A stretch of 64,000 nucleotides of DNA from JBKBKC01 sp046294265 (GTDB lineage: Bacteria; Pseudomonadota; Alphaproteobacteria; Rhodobacterales; Rhodobacteraceae). Every line of letters starts with the position of its first letter. Positions within the stretch are counted from its first letter, which is position 1. A model generated the notes under the pieces. It made no database searches. It worked only from the letters and a program-made list of their open reading frames with translations, and was not told the DNA's origin. Positions 26,009-34,244 of this stretch are shown one piece after another. The stretch lies in assembly GCA_046294265.1 (NCBI GenBank), contig JBKBKC010000010.1, positions 102,874 through 166,873 of the forward strand, written 5' to 3'. The position numbers were made by a program, and so were the translations under genes.

Positions 26009-27684
26009 GCGGGCAACCCCCCGGTCATGCCGCGCCGGTTCCGGTGCAGAAGCGCAGGCACAAGCCCCGCCAGCGCAAAGGCCATCAGCGGCATTGCCGC
26101 CTGAAGCGTTGCCAGCACGCCCAGAACGCGCCGATCCGCGCCAGATGACAGGGTCACCGCCTCGGTCGTCAGGGTGGCGATGCGTCCGCCGCCCAGAAAG
26201 AGGGTCGGCAGGTAAAGCGCCACGGACACCGCGAACCCCACCGCCGCCGCCGTCAGGATCGGGCGGATCAGCAGCGGCAGCTTGACCGCCCAGAGCCTGC
26301 GCCATGTCCCGGCCCCCAGGGCGGCGGCGCTGCGCATATGCCCCGGGTCCAGCCGCCGCCAGGGATCGGACAGCGCGATCATCACATAGGGGAACACGAA
26401 CAGCACATGCCCCCAGACCACCGCGCCAAAGCCGGGGCTGATGCCTGCGCGCAGCAGTTGCACGTTCAGCCCGTAAAGGAATGCGATCTGCGGCAGGATC
26501 AGCGGCAGGTAGATCAGCGCCTCGGCCCAGCGGGCGCGGGCCATCCCGCCGCGGTCCTCGCCCTCCAGCCAGGCCACCGCCAGCAGCAGGGCCGCGCCGG
26601 TGGCCGCCGCGCCAATGGCCAGGCTCTGGCCCGCCGCCGCCAGCCAGTTGCCGGGCGTCATCCAGAACCGCAGGCTCCAGCTTTCGGGCAGGACCATGGG
26701 CCAGGGCCAGCGGAAGGCAAAGGACCACACCGCGAGGCCCACCAGCGCCAGCGTCGCCAGCGCCATCAGCAGCGCCGCCATTCCCGCCAGCGCCACCAGC
26801 ACCGGCCCGCCACGCCCACCGCGCCGCCCAAGGCGCAGCCGCGCGCGGCCGATCCGGGCCACCACCCGCTCACCCGCCCACAGCACCGCAAGGCCCAGCG
26901 CCACCACCCCCGCCTGCACCACCGCCCCCGCCGAGGCGGGCAACAGCAGGGCCGTGTCGGGAGATGCGAACCAGCGCGTGACCCCCACCGCCAGCGTCGG
27001 CGGGTTCGACGGCCCGAGGATCAGCGCCACATCCACCACCGACAGCGAGAAGGCCAGCACCACCGCCACCGGCAGCCGCAACAGCGGCCAGAGCTGCGGC
27101 AGGATCACGCTGACCCAGACCACACCCAGCCCGTAACCCAACGCCCGCCCCGCAGCGATCTGCGCCCGCGCGGGGATCTGGCCAAGGGCCGACAGCATCA
27201 TCAGCACCAGAAACGGCACCTCCTTGGCCATCAGCCCCAGGATCAGCGCGCCCCCCCAGGGATCGTTCACCGTGGCCCAGTCGGGCGGCACCCCGCCGCC
27301 CAGCACCGCCCGCGCGATCCAGCCTGAAGGGGCCAGCAGGAACGCAAGGCCAATCGCCAGCGCCGCATGGGGCACCGCAAGGAAAGGCGACAGCACCTCG
27401 GCCCGCACCCGGCCATGCAGAAACGCCACCGCGCCCGCCGCCACGGCCAAGGAAAGCCCCGTCGCCGCAAAACCCGTCACCAGCGTCAGCCGCAGCGAGG
27501 TGGCAAAGCCTGGCTGGTCCAGCAGCAGCGCCCAGGCGCCCAGGCCCGGCTTGTTCGCCCCGATGGCGGGCAAGAGGCCGAAAGACGCCATCCCCGTCAC
27601 CCAGAACCCCGACAGGATCGGCACAAGCACGCCCAGCACAAGCGCCAGCAGCACCGCCCCGCGCAGGCACAGCCCGCGGTTCAT
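26005..27684 (-). CDS. Fused ABC permease, YnjC-like
   Basis: A 559-residue protein with roughly a dozen transmembrane helices: two permease domains fused in one chain, as in YnjC, FbpB and ThiP. Each half has the cytoplasmic EAA-like loop for the ATPase (first near ARAQIAAGRALGYGLGVVWVSVILP, second near HMRSAAALGAGTWRRLWAVKLPLL). The ATG at 27684 overlaps the binding-protein stop (ATGA), favoured over an in-frame start 7 codons upstream. Confidence 0.88.
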   Translation of the reverse strand: MNRGLCLRGAVLLALVLGVLVPILSGFWVTGMASFGLLPAIGANKPGLGAWALLLDQPGFATSLRLTLVTGFAATGLSLAVAAGAVAFLHGRVRAEVLSPFLAVPHAALAIGLAFLLAPSGWIARAVLGGGVPPDWATVNDPWGGALILGLMAKEVPFLVLMMLSALGQIPARAQIAAGRALGYGLGVVWVSVILPQLWPLLRLPVAVVLAFSLSVVDVALILGPSNPPTLAVGVTRWFASPDTALLLPASAGAVVQAGVVALGLAVLWAGERVVARIGRARLRLGRRGGRGGPVLVALAGMAALLMALATLALVGLAVWSFAFRWPWPMVLPESWSLRFWMTPGNWLAAAGQSLAIGAAATGAALLLAVAWLEGEDRGGMARARWAEALIYLPLILPQIAFLYGLNVQLLRAGISPGFGAVVWGHVLFVFPYVMIALSDPWRRLDPGHMRSAAALGAGTWRRLWAVKLPLLIRPILTAAAVGFAVSVALYLPTLFLGGGRIATLTTEAVTLSSGADRRVLGVLATLQAAMPLMAFALAGLVPALLHRNRRGMTGGLPA

Positions 27685-28868
27685 CTGACGTAGCGCCGCG
27701 CCCATTCCTCGGTCAGCATGGTCATCCAGCCGGGGTGCGGTTCGGTCAGCGTGCGACCCAGATCCTCCAGCTGCGGCAGGGCGGGGGCACTGGGGAGCGC
27801 CGCGAAGGCCGCGGCCTCCTGCGGGCCCAGCCGCGCCGGGTCCAGCACGGAAAAGGACCCCAGCACGGTGATGTCCTGCTGGCGGGCCTGAGTGGCAGGG
27901 TCAAGGAGGAAGTTCGCCACCACCTCGGCCCCCTCGCGGTGCGCAGCGTTGTAGGGGATCGCCACGAAACTGATGTTGCCGATGCTGCCCGCCTCGGGGA
28001 CGAACACGCGCGCGGTGTCGGGCAAAAGGCCCTGTTCGATCAGGGCGGCGGGGGCGGCGGGATCGAAGGCCATGGCGATATCAACCTCGCCGTCGTTCAT
28101 CAGCTGGAACTGGATGCTCTCGTTTTCCGGGTAGGTGGCCCCGCCGCGCCACAGATGCGGGCGCAGGGCATCGTACCAATCCCACAAAGCCGCCGTCTGG
28201 GCGGCAAAGCTGGCCGCGGTCGGGGGGGCCTGCAAGGCGGCGGGGTCGGGTGACAGCTCTACCAGCGCCTGTTTCAAAAAGGTGGCACCCATGAAATTGG
28301 ACACCTGCGGATGGGTCATCCGCCCCGGTTTGGCTGCCGCCCAGACCGGGAAATCGGCCATGCGAAGCGGCGGTTCGGGCGCCCGCGCACTGTCGTGCAC
28401 AAAGACGAATTTCGCCAGCCGCCAGGGGCTTTCCATCCCCTCCACCGGCACGGTGAAATCGGTGGCGGCGGCTGACCCTGGGCTGAGGTCGAGATAGCGC
28501 GCATTGGGCAGACCCTGCACGAAGGGCCCATGCAGAAGCCCCGCCTCCTTCATCGCCAGGAAATTCGGGCCGTTGATCCAAATCATGTCCACCGATCCGC
28601 CACTGTCGCGCCCGGCCGCCTTTTCCGCGATCACGCGCGTCACCGCCTCGGCGGTATCGGTCAGCTTCACATGCGCGACCTTGACGCCATAAAGGCGCTC
28701 GGTTTCCTGCCCCACCCAGGCGATGAAGGCGTTGGTGCGGGCGTCGCCGCCCCAGGCGTTCCAATAGACGGTCTGGCCGCGCGCGGCCTCGACCGTCGCC
28801 TGCCAGTCGGCCATCGCGGGGGTGGCGACAGCGAGGGCGAGGGCGGCTGCGGCAAGGATGGGGCGCAT
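27681..28868 (-). CDS. ABC transporter substrate-binding protein, YnjB-like
   Basis: A 395-residue secreted protein with a signal peptide (MRPILAAAALALAVATPAMA, cut after about residue 20). The mature start WQATVEAARGQTVYWNAWGGDARTNAFIAWV and the VDMIWINGPNFLAMKEAGLL segment resemble YnjB of the extracellular solute-binding class that also includes thiamine- and iron-binding proteins. It has its own probable promoter and a perfect palindrome upstream. The ligand cannot be inferred. Confidence 0.88.
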   Translation of the reverse strand: MRPILAAAALALAVATPAMADWQATVEAARGQTVYWNAWGGDARTNAFIAWVGQETERLYGVKVAHVKLTDTAEAVTRVIAEKAAGRDSGGSVDMIWINGPNFLAMKEAGLLHGPFVQGLPNARYLDLSPGSAAATDFTVPVEGMESPWRLAKFVFVHDSARAPEPPLRMADFPVWAAAKPGRMTHPQVSNFMGATFLKQALVELSPDPAALQAPPTAASFAAQTAALWDWYDALRPHLWRGGATYPENESIQFQLMNDGEVDIAMAFDPAAPAALIEQGLLPDTARVFVPEAGSIGNISFVAIPYNAAHREGAEVVANFLLDPATQARQQDITVLGSFSVLDPARLGPQEAAAFAALPSAPALPQLEDLGRTLTEPHPGWMTMLTEEWARRYVR

Positions 28869-28893
28869 GGAAACTCCTGTTGTGGTCTATGAT

Positions 28894-28946
28894 CTTATAC
28901 GCAGCGTGGCGGCACAGGTTTCATGCGGTGATCGCATTGCGATCAC
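28894..28946 (-). promoter_or_regulatory. Candidate operator and promoter of the ynjBCD-like genes
   Basis: A perfect 19-base palindrome, GTGATCGCATTGCGATCAC (28928-28946), lies between the CDP-alcohol transferase stop and the binding-protein start. Downstream on the minus strand, TATAAG at 28894-28899 matches a -10 box at 5 of 6 positions. The palindrome is therefore placed like a regulator site just upstream of a secondary promoter. It has no following U tract, so it is not a simple terminator. Confidence 0.55.
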
Positions 28947-28948
28947 AA

Positions 28949-29554
28949 TCAGCGGAACGCCTGCCAACCGGCAATCCAGCGCGAGAGCGTGGTGACGAAA
29001 CAGAGGGCGGCAAAGATCAGCGCCAGCACGGGAAAGGCAAGCGGCCACAGGCACATGGCGATGAATACTGCGATGGTTTCGGCCCCCTCGGTCAACCCGC
29101 CCAGATAATGGATCCCCTTTTTGGGATAGCGGTCGGCCTTGAGGCCCCGCTTTTCCGCGATCACCGCGAAGGCGAGGAACGACGACCCCGTGCCCACGAA
29201 TGACGCGATCAGCACCGCCGCCGCCAGCGCATTCGCCCCCGGGTCGGCCAGCGCAAAGCCCAAGGGCACCAGCGCGTAGAACAGGAAATCCAGCGCGATG
29301 TCGAGGAAGGCCCCCCGGTCGGTCGGCCCCGCGATCCGCGCCACCGCCCCGTCCAGCCCATCCGCCACCCGGTTCGCGAGGATCAGCACCAGCGCGAGGC
29401 CGAACCACCCCGCCATCAGCGCCGCCACGCCCAGAAGGCCGATCCCGAACCCCACCAGCGTGACCTGATCCGCGCTTATCCCCCGCGCCACCAGCGCCTG
29501 CGCGGGCACGGCATAGGCACGGCGCAAGAGGGGCAACAGCGCCGCGTCGATCAT
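28949..29554 (-). CDS. CDP-alcohol phosphatidyltransferase, YnjF-like
   Basis: A 201-residue inner-membrane enzyme with several transmembrane helices. The catalytic CDP-alcohol motif is intact: DGLDGAVAR, 7 residues, then GAFLDIALD, supplying the metal-binding aspartates. Family members transfer a phosphatidyl or similar group from CDP-linked donors to an alcohol. E. coli ynjF also sits beside ynjBCD, so the linkage is conserved across distant bacteria. Its ATG overlaps the CoA-transferase stop (ATGA). Confidence 0.9.
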   Translation of the reverse strand: MIDAALLPLLRRAYAVPAQALVARGISADQVTLVGFGIGLLGVAALMAGWFGLALVLILANRVADGLDGAVARIAGPTDRGAFLDIALDFLFYALVPLGFALADPGANALAAAVLIASFVGTGSSFLAFAVIAEKRGLKADRYPKKGIHYLGGLTEGAETIAVFIAMCLWPLAFPVLALIFAALCFVTTLSRWIAGWQAFR

Positions 29555-30684
29555 GCGGGGCCTGCCACCTCGTCCTGATGCTCGCCCAGTTTCGGCGCGG
29601 GCCGGTCCAGCGCCAGTTCGGCGGCGGAGAATGTCAAGGGGCTGCGCAGGCCCGGCACCCCGCCGGGGTCGATCCTGAGGCCGCGCGCGATGACCTGCGG
29701 ATCGGCAAAGACCTCGGCCAGATCGTTGATCGGGCCTGCGGGGACGTTCGCGCCCTCGCAGGCGGCCAGCAAGGCCGATTTCGTCCATTGCCGCGTGGCG
29801 CGGGTCAGCGCCTCGGTCATGGCGGCGCGGTTGCGCACACGGTCGGCGTTGGTGGCGAAATCGGGGGCGGCGCCCAGCGCGGCGAGGCCCAGAAGATCGC
29901 ACAGCCGGCGGTATTGCGCGTCATTGCCGGTGGCGATGATGATCCAGCCATCGGCGCAGTCGAACACGGCATAGGGGGCAAGGTTGGGGTGGGTATTGCC
30001 CATCTTCTGCGGCGCGGTGCCGGTGGCGAGGTAGTTCATCGCCTGATTGGCCATGATGCCCGTCGCCACATCCATAAGCGCCATGTCGATATGCTGGCCC
30101 GGCCCGTCGGCCCCCCGCTGGTGCAGGGCCGCGAGGATCGCCACCGCCGCATAGACGCCGGTGAAGATGTCGGTCACCGCCACGCCCACCTTCTGCGGCT
30201 GGCCATCGACGGGGCCCGTCACGCTCATCAGCCCCGCCATGCCCTGGATGATGAAATCATAGCCTGCGCGGGCGGCATAGGGGCCGGTCTGGCCGAAGCC
30301 GGTGATCGAACAATAGACCAGCCGCGGGTTCACCGCCTGCAAGGACCGCCAGTCGAGCCCGTATTTCGCCAGCCCCCCCACCTTGAAATTCTCGATCACC
30401 ACATCGGCATCCGCCACCAGCCGCCGCACCAGCGCCTGGCCCTCAGGCGTGCTGAAATCGGCCACGACCGACCGCTTGCCCCGGTTGGCCGCGTGGAAAT
30501 AGGCGGCTGATCGGTCGCCCTCACGCTCGATGAAGGGAGGGCCCCAGCGGCGGGTGTCGTCGCCCTCGGGCGCCTCCACCTTCACCACATCGGCCCCCAG
30601 ATCGGCCAAAATCTGCCCCGACCAGGGCCCGGCAAGGATGCGCGCCAGTTCGACGACCTTCAGACCGGCGAGCGGTGCCGCCAT
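29551..30684 (-). CDS. CaiB/BaiF family III CoA transferase
   Basis: A 377-residue enzyme. LAGLKVVELARILAGPWSGQILADLGADVVKVE is the family III opening with the nucleotide/CoA site, and FGQTGPYAARAGYDFIIQGMAGLMSVTG is its second signature; the catalytic Asp is probably in IDMALMDVATG. Such enzymes move CoA between carboxylic acids (for example formyl-, succinyl- or carnitine-CoA). The substrate is unknown. It begins 2 bases after the DsbA-like stop. Confidence 0.92.
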   Translation of the reverse strand: MAAPLAGLKVVELARILAGPWSGQILADLGADVVKVEAPEGDDTRRWGPPFIEREGDRSAAYFHAANRGKRSVVADFSTPEGQALVRRLVADADVVIENFKVGGLAKYGLDWRSLQAVNPRLVYCSITGFGQTGPYAARAGYDFIIQGMAGLMSVTGPVDGQPQKVGVAVTDIFTGVYAAVAILAALHQRGADGPGQHIDMALMDVATGIMANQAMNYLATGTAPQKMGNTHPNLAPYAVFDCADGWIIIATGNDAQYRRLCDLLGLAALGAAPDFATNADRVRNRAAMTEALTRATRQWTKSALLAACEGANVPAGPINDLAEVFADPQVIARGLRIDPGGVPGLRSPLTFSAAELALDRPAPKLGEHQDEVAGPA

Positions 30685-30686
30685 GG

Positions 30687-31364
30687 TTACTTCGCCAGTT
30701 CCGCGTCCAGGATCACGCGCAGGTCGGCATAACTCATGTTCGCATGCTTCTTGCCGTTGATGATCAGCGTGGGCGTGCCCTGCACGTCATCGGCGGCGGT
30801 GGTTTCCTGGAACCGGTTGACCATGGCCTGCGCCATCTGCCCGTCGTTCAGGCAGGAATCCAGTTGTGCGTCGTCCACCCCCGCCACCTTGCCGATCCGG
30901 CGCAGGTTCTGCACCACGGTCGCAGGGTCGGACGATCCGGCCCAGGTACCGAGCGTGTCGAACAGAACACCCGCGATGCCGAAATACCGGTCCTCGCCGC
31001 CGCATCGCGCGACCATCCCGGCCCAGAGGCCATAGCGGTCGAAATACACCTCGCGCAGAGTAAAGTGCACCTTGCCGGTATCGATATAATCGGCCTTCAG
31101 CGGGGTGAGCACATTGGCATGGAAGGTCGCGCAATGCGGGCAAGTGAAGCTTGCGTATTCGATCATCTTCACCTTCGCCGCCGGATCGCCCAGCGACATA
31201 TCCGCCACCTCAGGCAGCGTGCCCTGGTCCTGCGCCTGCGCTTCGGAGACAAGGCCCGGCAACAGGCTCTGCCCCGGTGCCGCAGGGCGCTGCGCGGACC
31301 ACAGCGCCACCCCGGCCACCAGCGCAAGGGCCACGGCGGCCAACCCGAGTTTCTGTTTCATCAT
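30687..31364 (-). CDS. DsbA-family thiol:disulfide oxidoreductase
   Basis: A 225-residue periplasmic protein with an N-terminal hydrophobic signal or anchor (about residues 5-24). The thioredoxin-fold active site is FTCPHCATFH, a CPHC motif as in DsbA, and GTPTLIINGK carries the cis-proline. It would oxidise or isomerise disulfides of exported proteins. Two consecutive ATG codons (31364 and 31361) follow AGGGGAAG; either can start. Confidence 0.92.
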   Translation of the reverse strand: MMKQKLGLAAVALALVAGVALWSAQRPAAPGQSLLPGLVSEAQAQDQGTLPEVADMSLGDPAAKVKMIEYASFTCPHCATFHANVLTPLKADYIDTGKVHFTLREVYFDRYGLWAGMVARCGGEDRYFGIAGVLFDTLGTWAGSSDPATVVQNLRRIGKVAGVDDAQLDSCLNDGQMAQAMVNRFQETTAADDVQGTPTLIINGKKHANMSYADLRVILDAELAK

Positions 31365-31375
31365 CTTCCCCTGTG

Positions 31376-31900
31376 TCAGGTTCTGGCCCGGGATAGAACG
31401 TTCCGTGCCAACAATTCAAGCGCGCTGCGCAAACCGTCATCGGCCACGCCCTGCCCCACCTCCTGCGCCTGCGCCTCCACGCGCGGATCGGGCGGCTTTT
31501 CTGCCTTGGGGGCCGCGCCAAAGGGCGCTTGCCCCTCGGCGAAACCCACGGGCCCCGTCTGTGTCAGCACCACGCGGCTGATCGCGTTGTAGCCGTAGCA
31601 GGCGTTCACCCGGTCGCGGATCCGCGCCTTCTGCATCTCGATCACCGGGGCCATCGCGCCCTGCGCCAGCACCGTGAGCGTGGCCCCGAACCCCTCGCGC
31701 GCATACCCCACCTTCAGGGGCCGCGTCACCGCCGCCATGTCATCGCCCACGATCTCGGCCCAATGGGTCAGGAGGCGCGTCACCGCGAACCCCCGCGCCT
31801 CGCCCGCCGCACGGATGCTGCCCTGCACAAGGCCGGATGCGGCCTCAAAACCCCGCTTGCGGCGGGTCGGGCTGGGGGCGGGGGCGGATTTGCGGGTCAT
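31376..31900 (-). CDS. DUF721/DciA-like protein
   Basis: A 174-residue protein with the DUF721 pattern in its first half: FAVTRLLTHWAEIVGDDMAAVTRPLKVGY, then LTVLAQGAMAPVIEMQKARIRDRVNACYGYNAI. Members of this family in many bacteria act as DciA, the ancestral loader or operator of the DnaB helicase. The C-terminal 50 residues are low-complexity. First gene of the operon running to ynjD, and divergent from mutY with an 81-base shared promoter region. Confidence 0.85.
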   Translation of the reverse strand: MTRKSAPAPSPTRRKRGFEAASGLVQGSIRAAGEARGFAVTRLLTHWAEIVGDDMAAVTRPLKVGYAREGFGATLTVLAQGAMAPVIEMQKARIRDRVNACYGYNAISRVVLTQTGPVGFAEGQAPFGAAPKAEKPPDPRVEAQAQEVGQGVADDGLRSALELLARNVLSRART

Positions 31901-31981
31901 CTGGCCTTTCCGGGTGTTACGGGTATCTTACGCCTACCGGTCCGCGCCGCCAGTGCCGCGACCGATCAGGGGGCATAAAGA

Positions 31982-33061
31982 TTGCGTGACGCGCGGGAAA
32001 ATGGGGCCGACATAAGTGCCACCCTGCTGGCCTGGTATGACCGCCACGCCCGCGTGATGCCATGGCGCACCGGCCCCGCCGATCGCGCGGCGGGGGTGCT
32101 TCCCGACCCTTATCGCGTCTGGCTGTCCGAGGTGATGCTGCAACAGACCACCGTGGCCGCCGTGCGCGACTATTTCCACCGTTTTACCGCCCGCTGGCCC
32201 GGCGTGACCGACCTTGCGGGTGCTGAAGATGCAGCCGTTATGGCTGAATGGGCGGGGCTGGGCTATTACGCCCGCGCCCGGAACCTGCTGGCCTGTGCCC
32301 GCGCGGTGGCGCGGGATCATGCCGGGCGGTTCCCCGATACCGAGGGCGCCCTGCGCGCCCTGCCCGGCATCGGCCCCTATACGGCCGCCGCCGTGGCCGC
32401 CATCGCCTTTGACCGCCCCGCGACCGTGGTGGACGGCAATGTGGAACGGGTGGTCGCACGCCTGTTTGCGGTGGAAACGCCGCTACCCGCCGCCAAGACG
32501 GAACTGACCCGGTTGGCCGACACCCTGACGCCAGCACGCAGGCCCGGCGACCACGCGCAGGCGATGATGGACCTTGGCGCCACCATCTGCACCCCGCGAA
32601 ACCCGGCCTGCGCGCTCTGCCCCGTCGCACAGTCCTGCCGGGCGCGCGCCCTCGGCATCGCCGCCGACCTGCCCAGAAAGCTGCCCAAACCCGCCAAGCC
32701 CGTGCGCCACGGCACCGTCTGGGTGGCGACACGGGCGGATGGTGCGATGCTGCTGGAAACCCGCCCGCCGCGTGGCCTTCTGGGGGGGATGCTGGGCTTT
32801 CCCGGCACGCCCTGGGACCAAAGGGACGGCGGCGAGGCGCCTGCGCCGCTGGAGGCCGACTGGCAGCCCGCCCCTGTCGAGGTGCGCCACACATTCACCC
32901 ATTTCGACCTTTATCTGACCGTGCAGGTGGCCCGCGTGGCACAGGACGCCCAGCCGCGGCGTGGTCAGTTCGTCCCCCGCGCCGCCTTTGGCCCCGGCGA
33001 CCTGCCGACGGTGATGCGCAAGGCGTTCGACGTGGCGTCGGATGCGCTTCTGCCGCGTTGA
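31982..33061 (+). CDS. mutY: MutY, adenine DNA glycosylase
   Basis: A protein of about 359 residues that removes adenine mispaired with 8-oxoguanine. VWLSEVMLQQTTVAAVRDYFHRF holds the catalytic Glu; LPGIGPYTAAAVAAIAFD the helix-hairpin-helix; and CTPRNPACALCPVAQSC the C-x6-C-x2-C-x5-C iron-sulfur loop. The C-terminal NUDIX-like domain recognises 8-oxoG. No ATG lies near the expected N-terminus; a TTG at 31982 is the best start, with a G-rich element upstream. The 3' end is 43 bases before alkB. Confidence 0.93.
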   Translation: MRDARENGADISATLLAWYDRHARVMPWRTGPADRAAGVLPDPYRVWLSEVMLQQTTVAAVRDYFHRFTARWPGVTDLAGAEDAAVMAEWAGLGYYARARNLLACARAVARDHAGRFPDTEGALRALPGIGPYTAAAVAAIAFDRPATVVDGNVERVVARLFAVETPLPAAKTELTRLADTLTPARRPGDHAQAMMDLGATICTPRNPACALCPVAQSCRARALGIAADLPRKLPKPAKPVRHGTVWVATRADGAMLLETRPPRGLLGGMLGFPGTPWDQRDGGEAPAPLEADWQPAPVEVRHTFTHFDLYLTVQVARVAQDAQPRRGQFVPRAAFGPGDLPTVMRKAFDVASDALLPR

Positions 33062-33104
33062 TCGGGCGCGAAAGGGGCGTATCCTGCCCGCGAGAGGTGA
33101 CAAG

Positions 33105-34244
33105 ATGACCGCGATCCCGCCCGAGACCACCGCCCGCCTGTCCAGCGCGCTGCCCTTCTGGCTGTCGCTGGGGACCATCCCCTTGGTCCTGACCACCGCC
33201 ACCTTGGGCGGTTGGACGGTGCTCCTGCTGCCGCTCTGCACCTGGGGCCTGTTCATCGCGCTCGATGCGGTCACCGGGCTGAACGAGGACAACGCCGACC
33301 CCTCCACGCCCGAGGATGACCTGACCTGGTATCGACTGATCACGCTGGTCTGGTTTCCCGTCCAGTTCGTGGTGATCTTCGGCATGATCTGGTTCGCCAC
33401 CCGTGCAGGGCATCTGAGCGGGTGGGAGCGTGTTGGGCTTTTCTTCGGCATCGGGGTCATGTCGGGCACGGTTGGCATCAACTACAGTCATGAGCTGATG
33501 CACCAGAAATCGCGGCTGGAGCGGTGGCTGGGTGACCTGTTGCTGGCTTCGGTCCTTTATTCCCATTTCCGCAGCGAGCATCTGCGGGTGCATCACCTGC
33601 ATGTGGGCACCCCGCGCGACCCGGTGACAGCGCGCTACAATGAGGGGTTCCACCGGTTCTTCCTGCGCGTGCTGCGCGAGTGTCCGGTGTCGGCATGGGA
33701 GGCCGAAAAGGCGATGCTGGCGCGGCGGGGCCTGCCGGTCTGGCACCGGTCCAACCCATTCTGGCGCTATGCGGGCCTTCAGGCGGGGATGCTGGGTCTG
33801 GCGATGCTGCTGGGGGGATGGCAGGGGCTGGTGCTGTTCCTGTTCCAGGCTTTTGTCGCGATATGGCAGCTGGAACTGGTGAACTACATCGAGCATTACG
33901 GGCTGACGCGGCAGCATCTTGGGAATGGCAAATACGAACACGTCCTGCCCCGGCATTCGTGGAACGCGGCGCACCGGGCGTCGAACTGGCTTTTGATCAA
34001 CCTGCAGCGCCATTCCGACCACCACTACAAACCCGACCGTCGGTTCCCGTTGTTGCAGACCTACGGCCCGGATGATGCGCCGCAACTGCCCTATGGCTAT
34101 CCGCTGATGACGATGGCGGCCATGGTGCCGCCGCTGTGGCGGCGGGTGATGAACCCGCGCGTGCGGGAATGGCGTCGGCGGTATTACCCCGAGGTCACGG
34201 ATTGGAGCGTCTATAACAAGGCGCTCAACCCCCCGCCACGATAG
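33105..34244 (+). CDS. alkB: AlkB-type alkane 1-monooxygenase
   Basis: A 379-residue membrane di-iron monooxygenase that hydroxylates the terminal carbon of medium-chain alkanes using rubredoxin electrons. The histidine boxes are intact: HELMHQK, EHLRVHHLH and LQRHSDHHYKP, plus NYIEHYGL, which distinguishes AlkB from desaturases. About six hydrophobic segments flank them. ATG at 33105 follows GAGAGGTGA. No rubredoxin or rubredoxin reductase is in the window. Its 3' end overlaps the convergent methyltransferase-fold gene by 34 bases. Confidence 0.93.
   Translation: MTAIPPETTARLSSALPFWLSLGTIPLVLTTATLGGWTVLLLPLCTWGLFIALDAVTGLNEDNADPSTPEDDLTWYRLITLVWFPVQFVVIFGMIWFATRAGHLSGWERVGLFFGIGVMSGTVGINYSHELMHQKSRLERWLGDLLLASVLYSHFRSEHLRVHHLHVGTPRDPVTARYNEGFHRFFLRVLRECPVSAWEAEKAMLARRGLPVWHRSNPFWRYAGLQAGMLGLAMLLGGWQGLVLFLFQAFVAIWQLELVNYIEHYGLTRQHLGNGKYEHVLPRHSWNAAHRASNWLLINLQRHSDHHYKPDRRFPLLQTYGPDDAPQLPYGYPLMTMAAMVPPLWRRVMNPRVREWRRRYYPEVTDWSVYNKALNPPPR

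Noticed and set aside
28928..28946. CRP- or FNR-type binding site
   Set aside because: TGTGA and TCAC half-sites are 11 bases apart rather than 6, and the centre does not fit TTGAT-N4-ATCAA, so no regulator is named.
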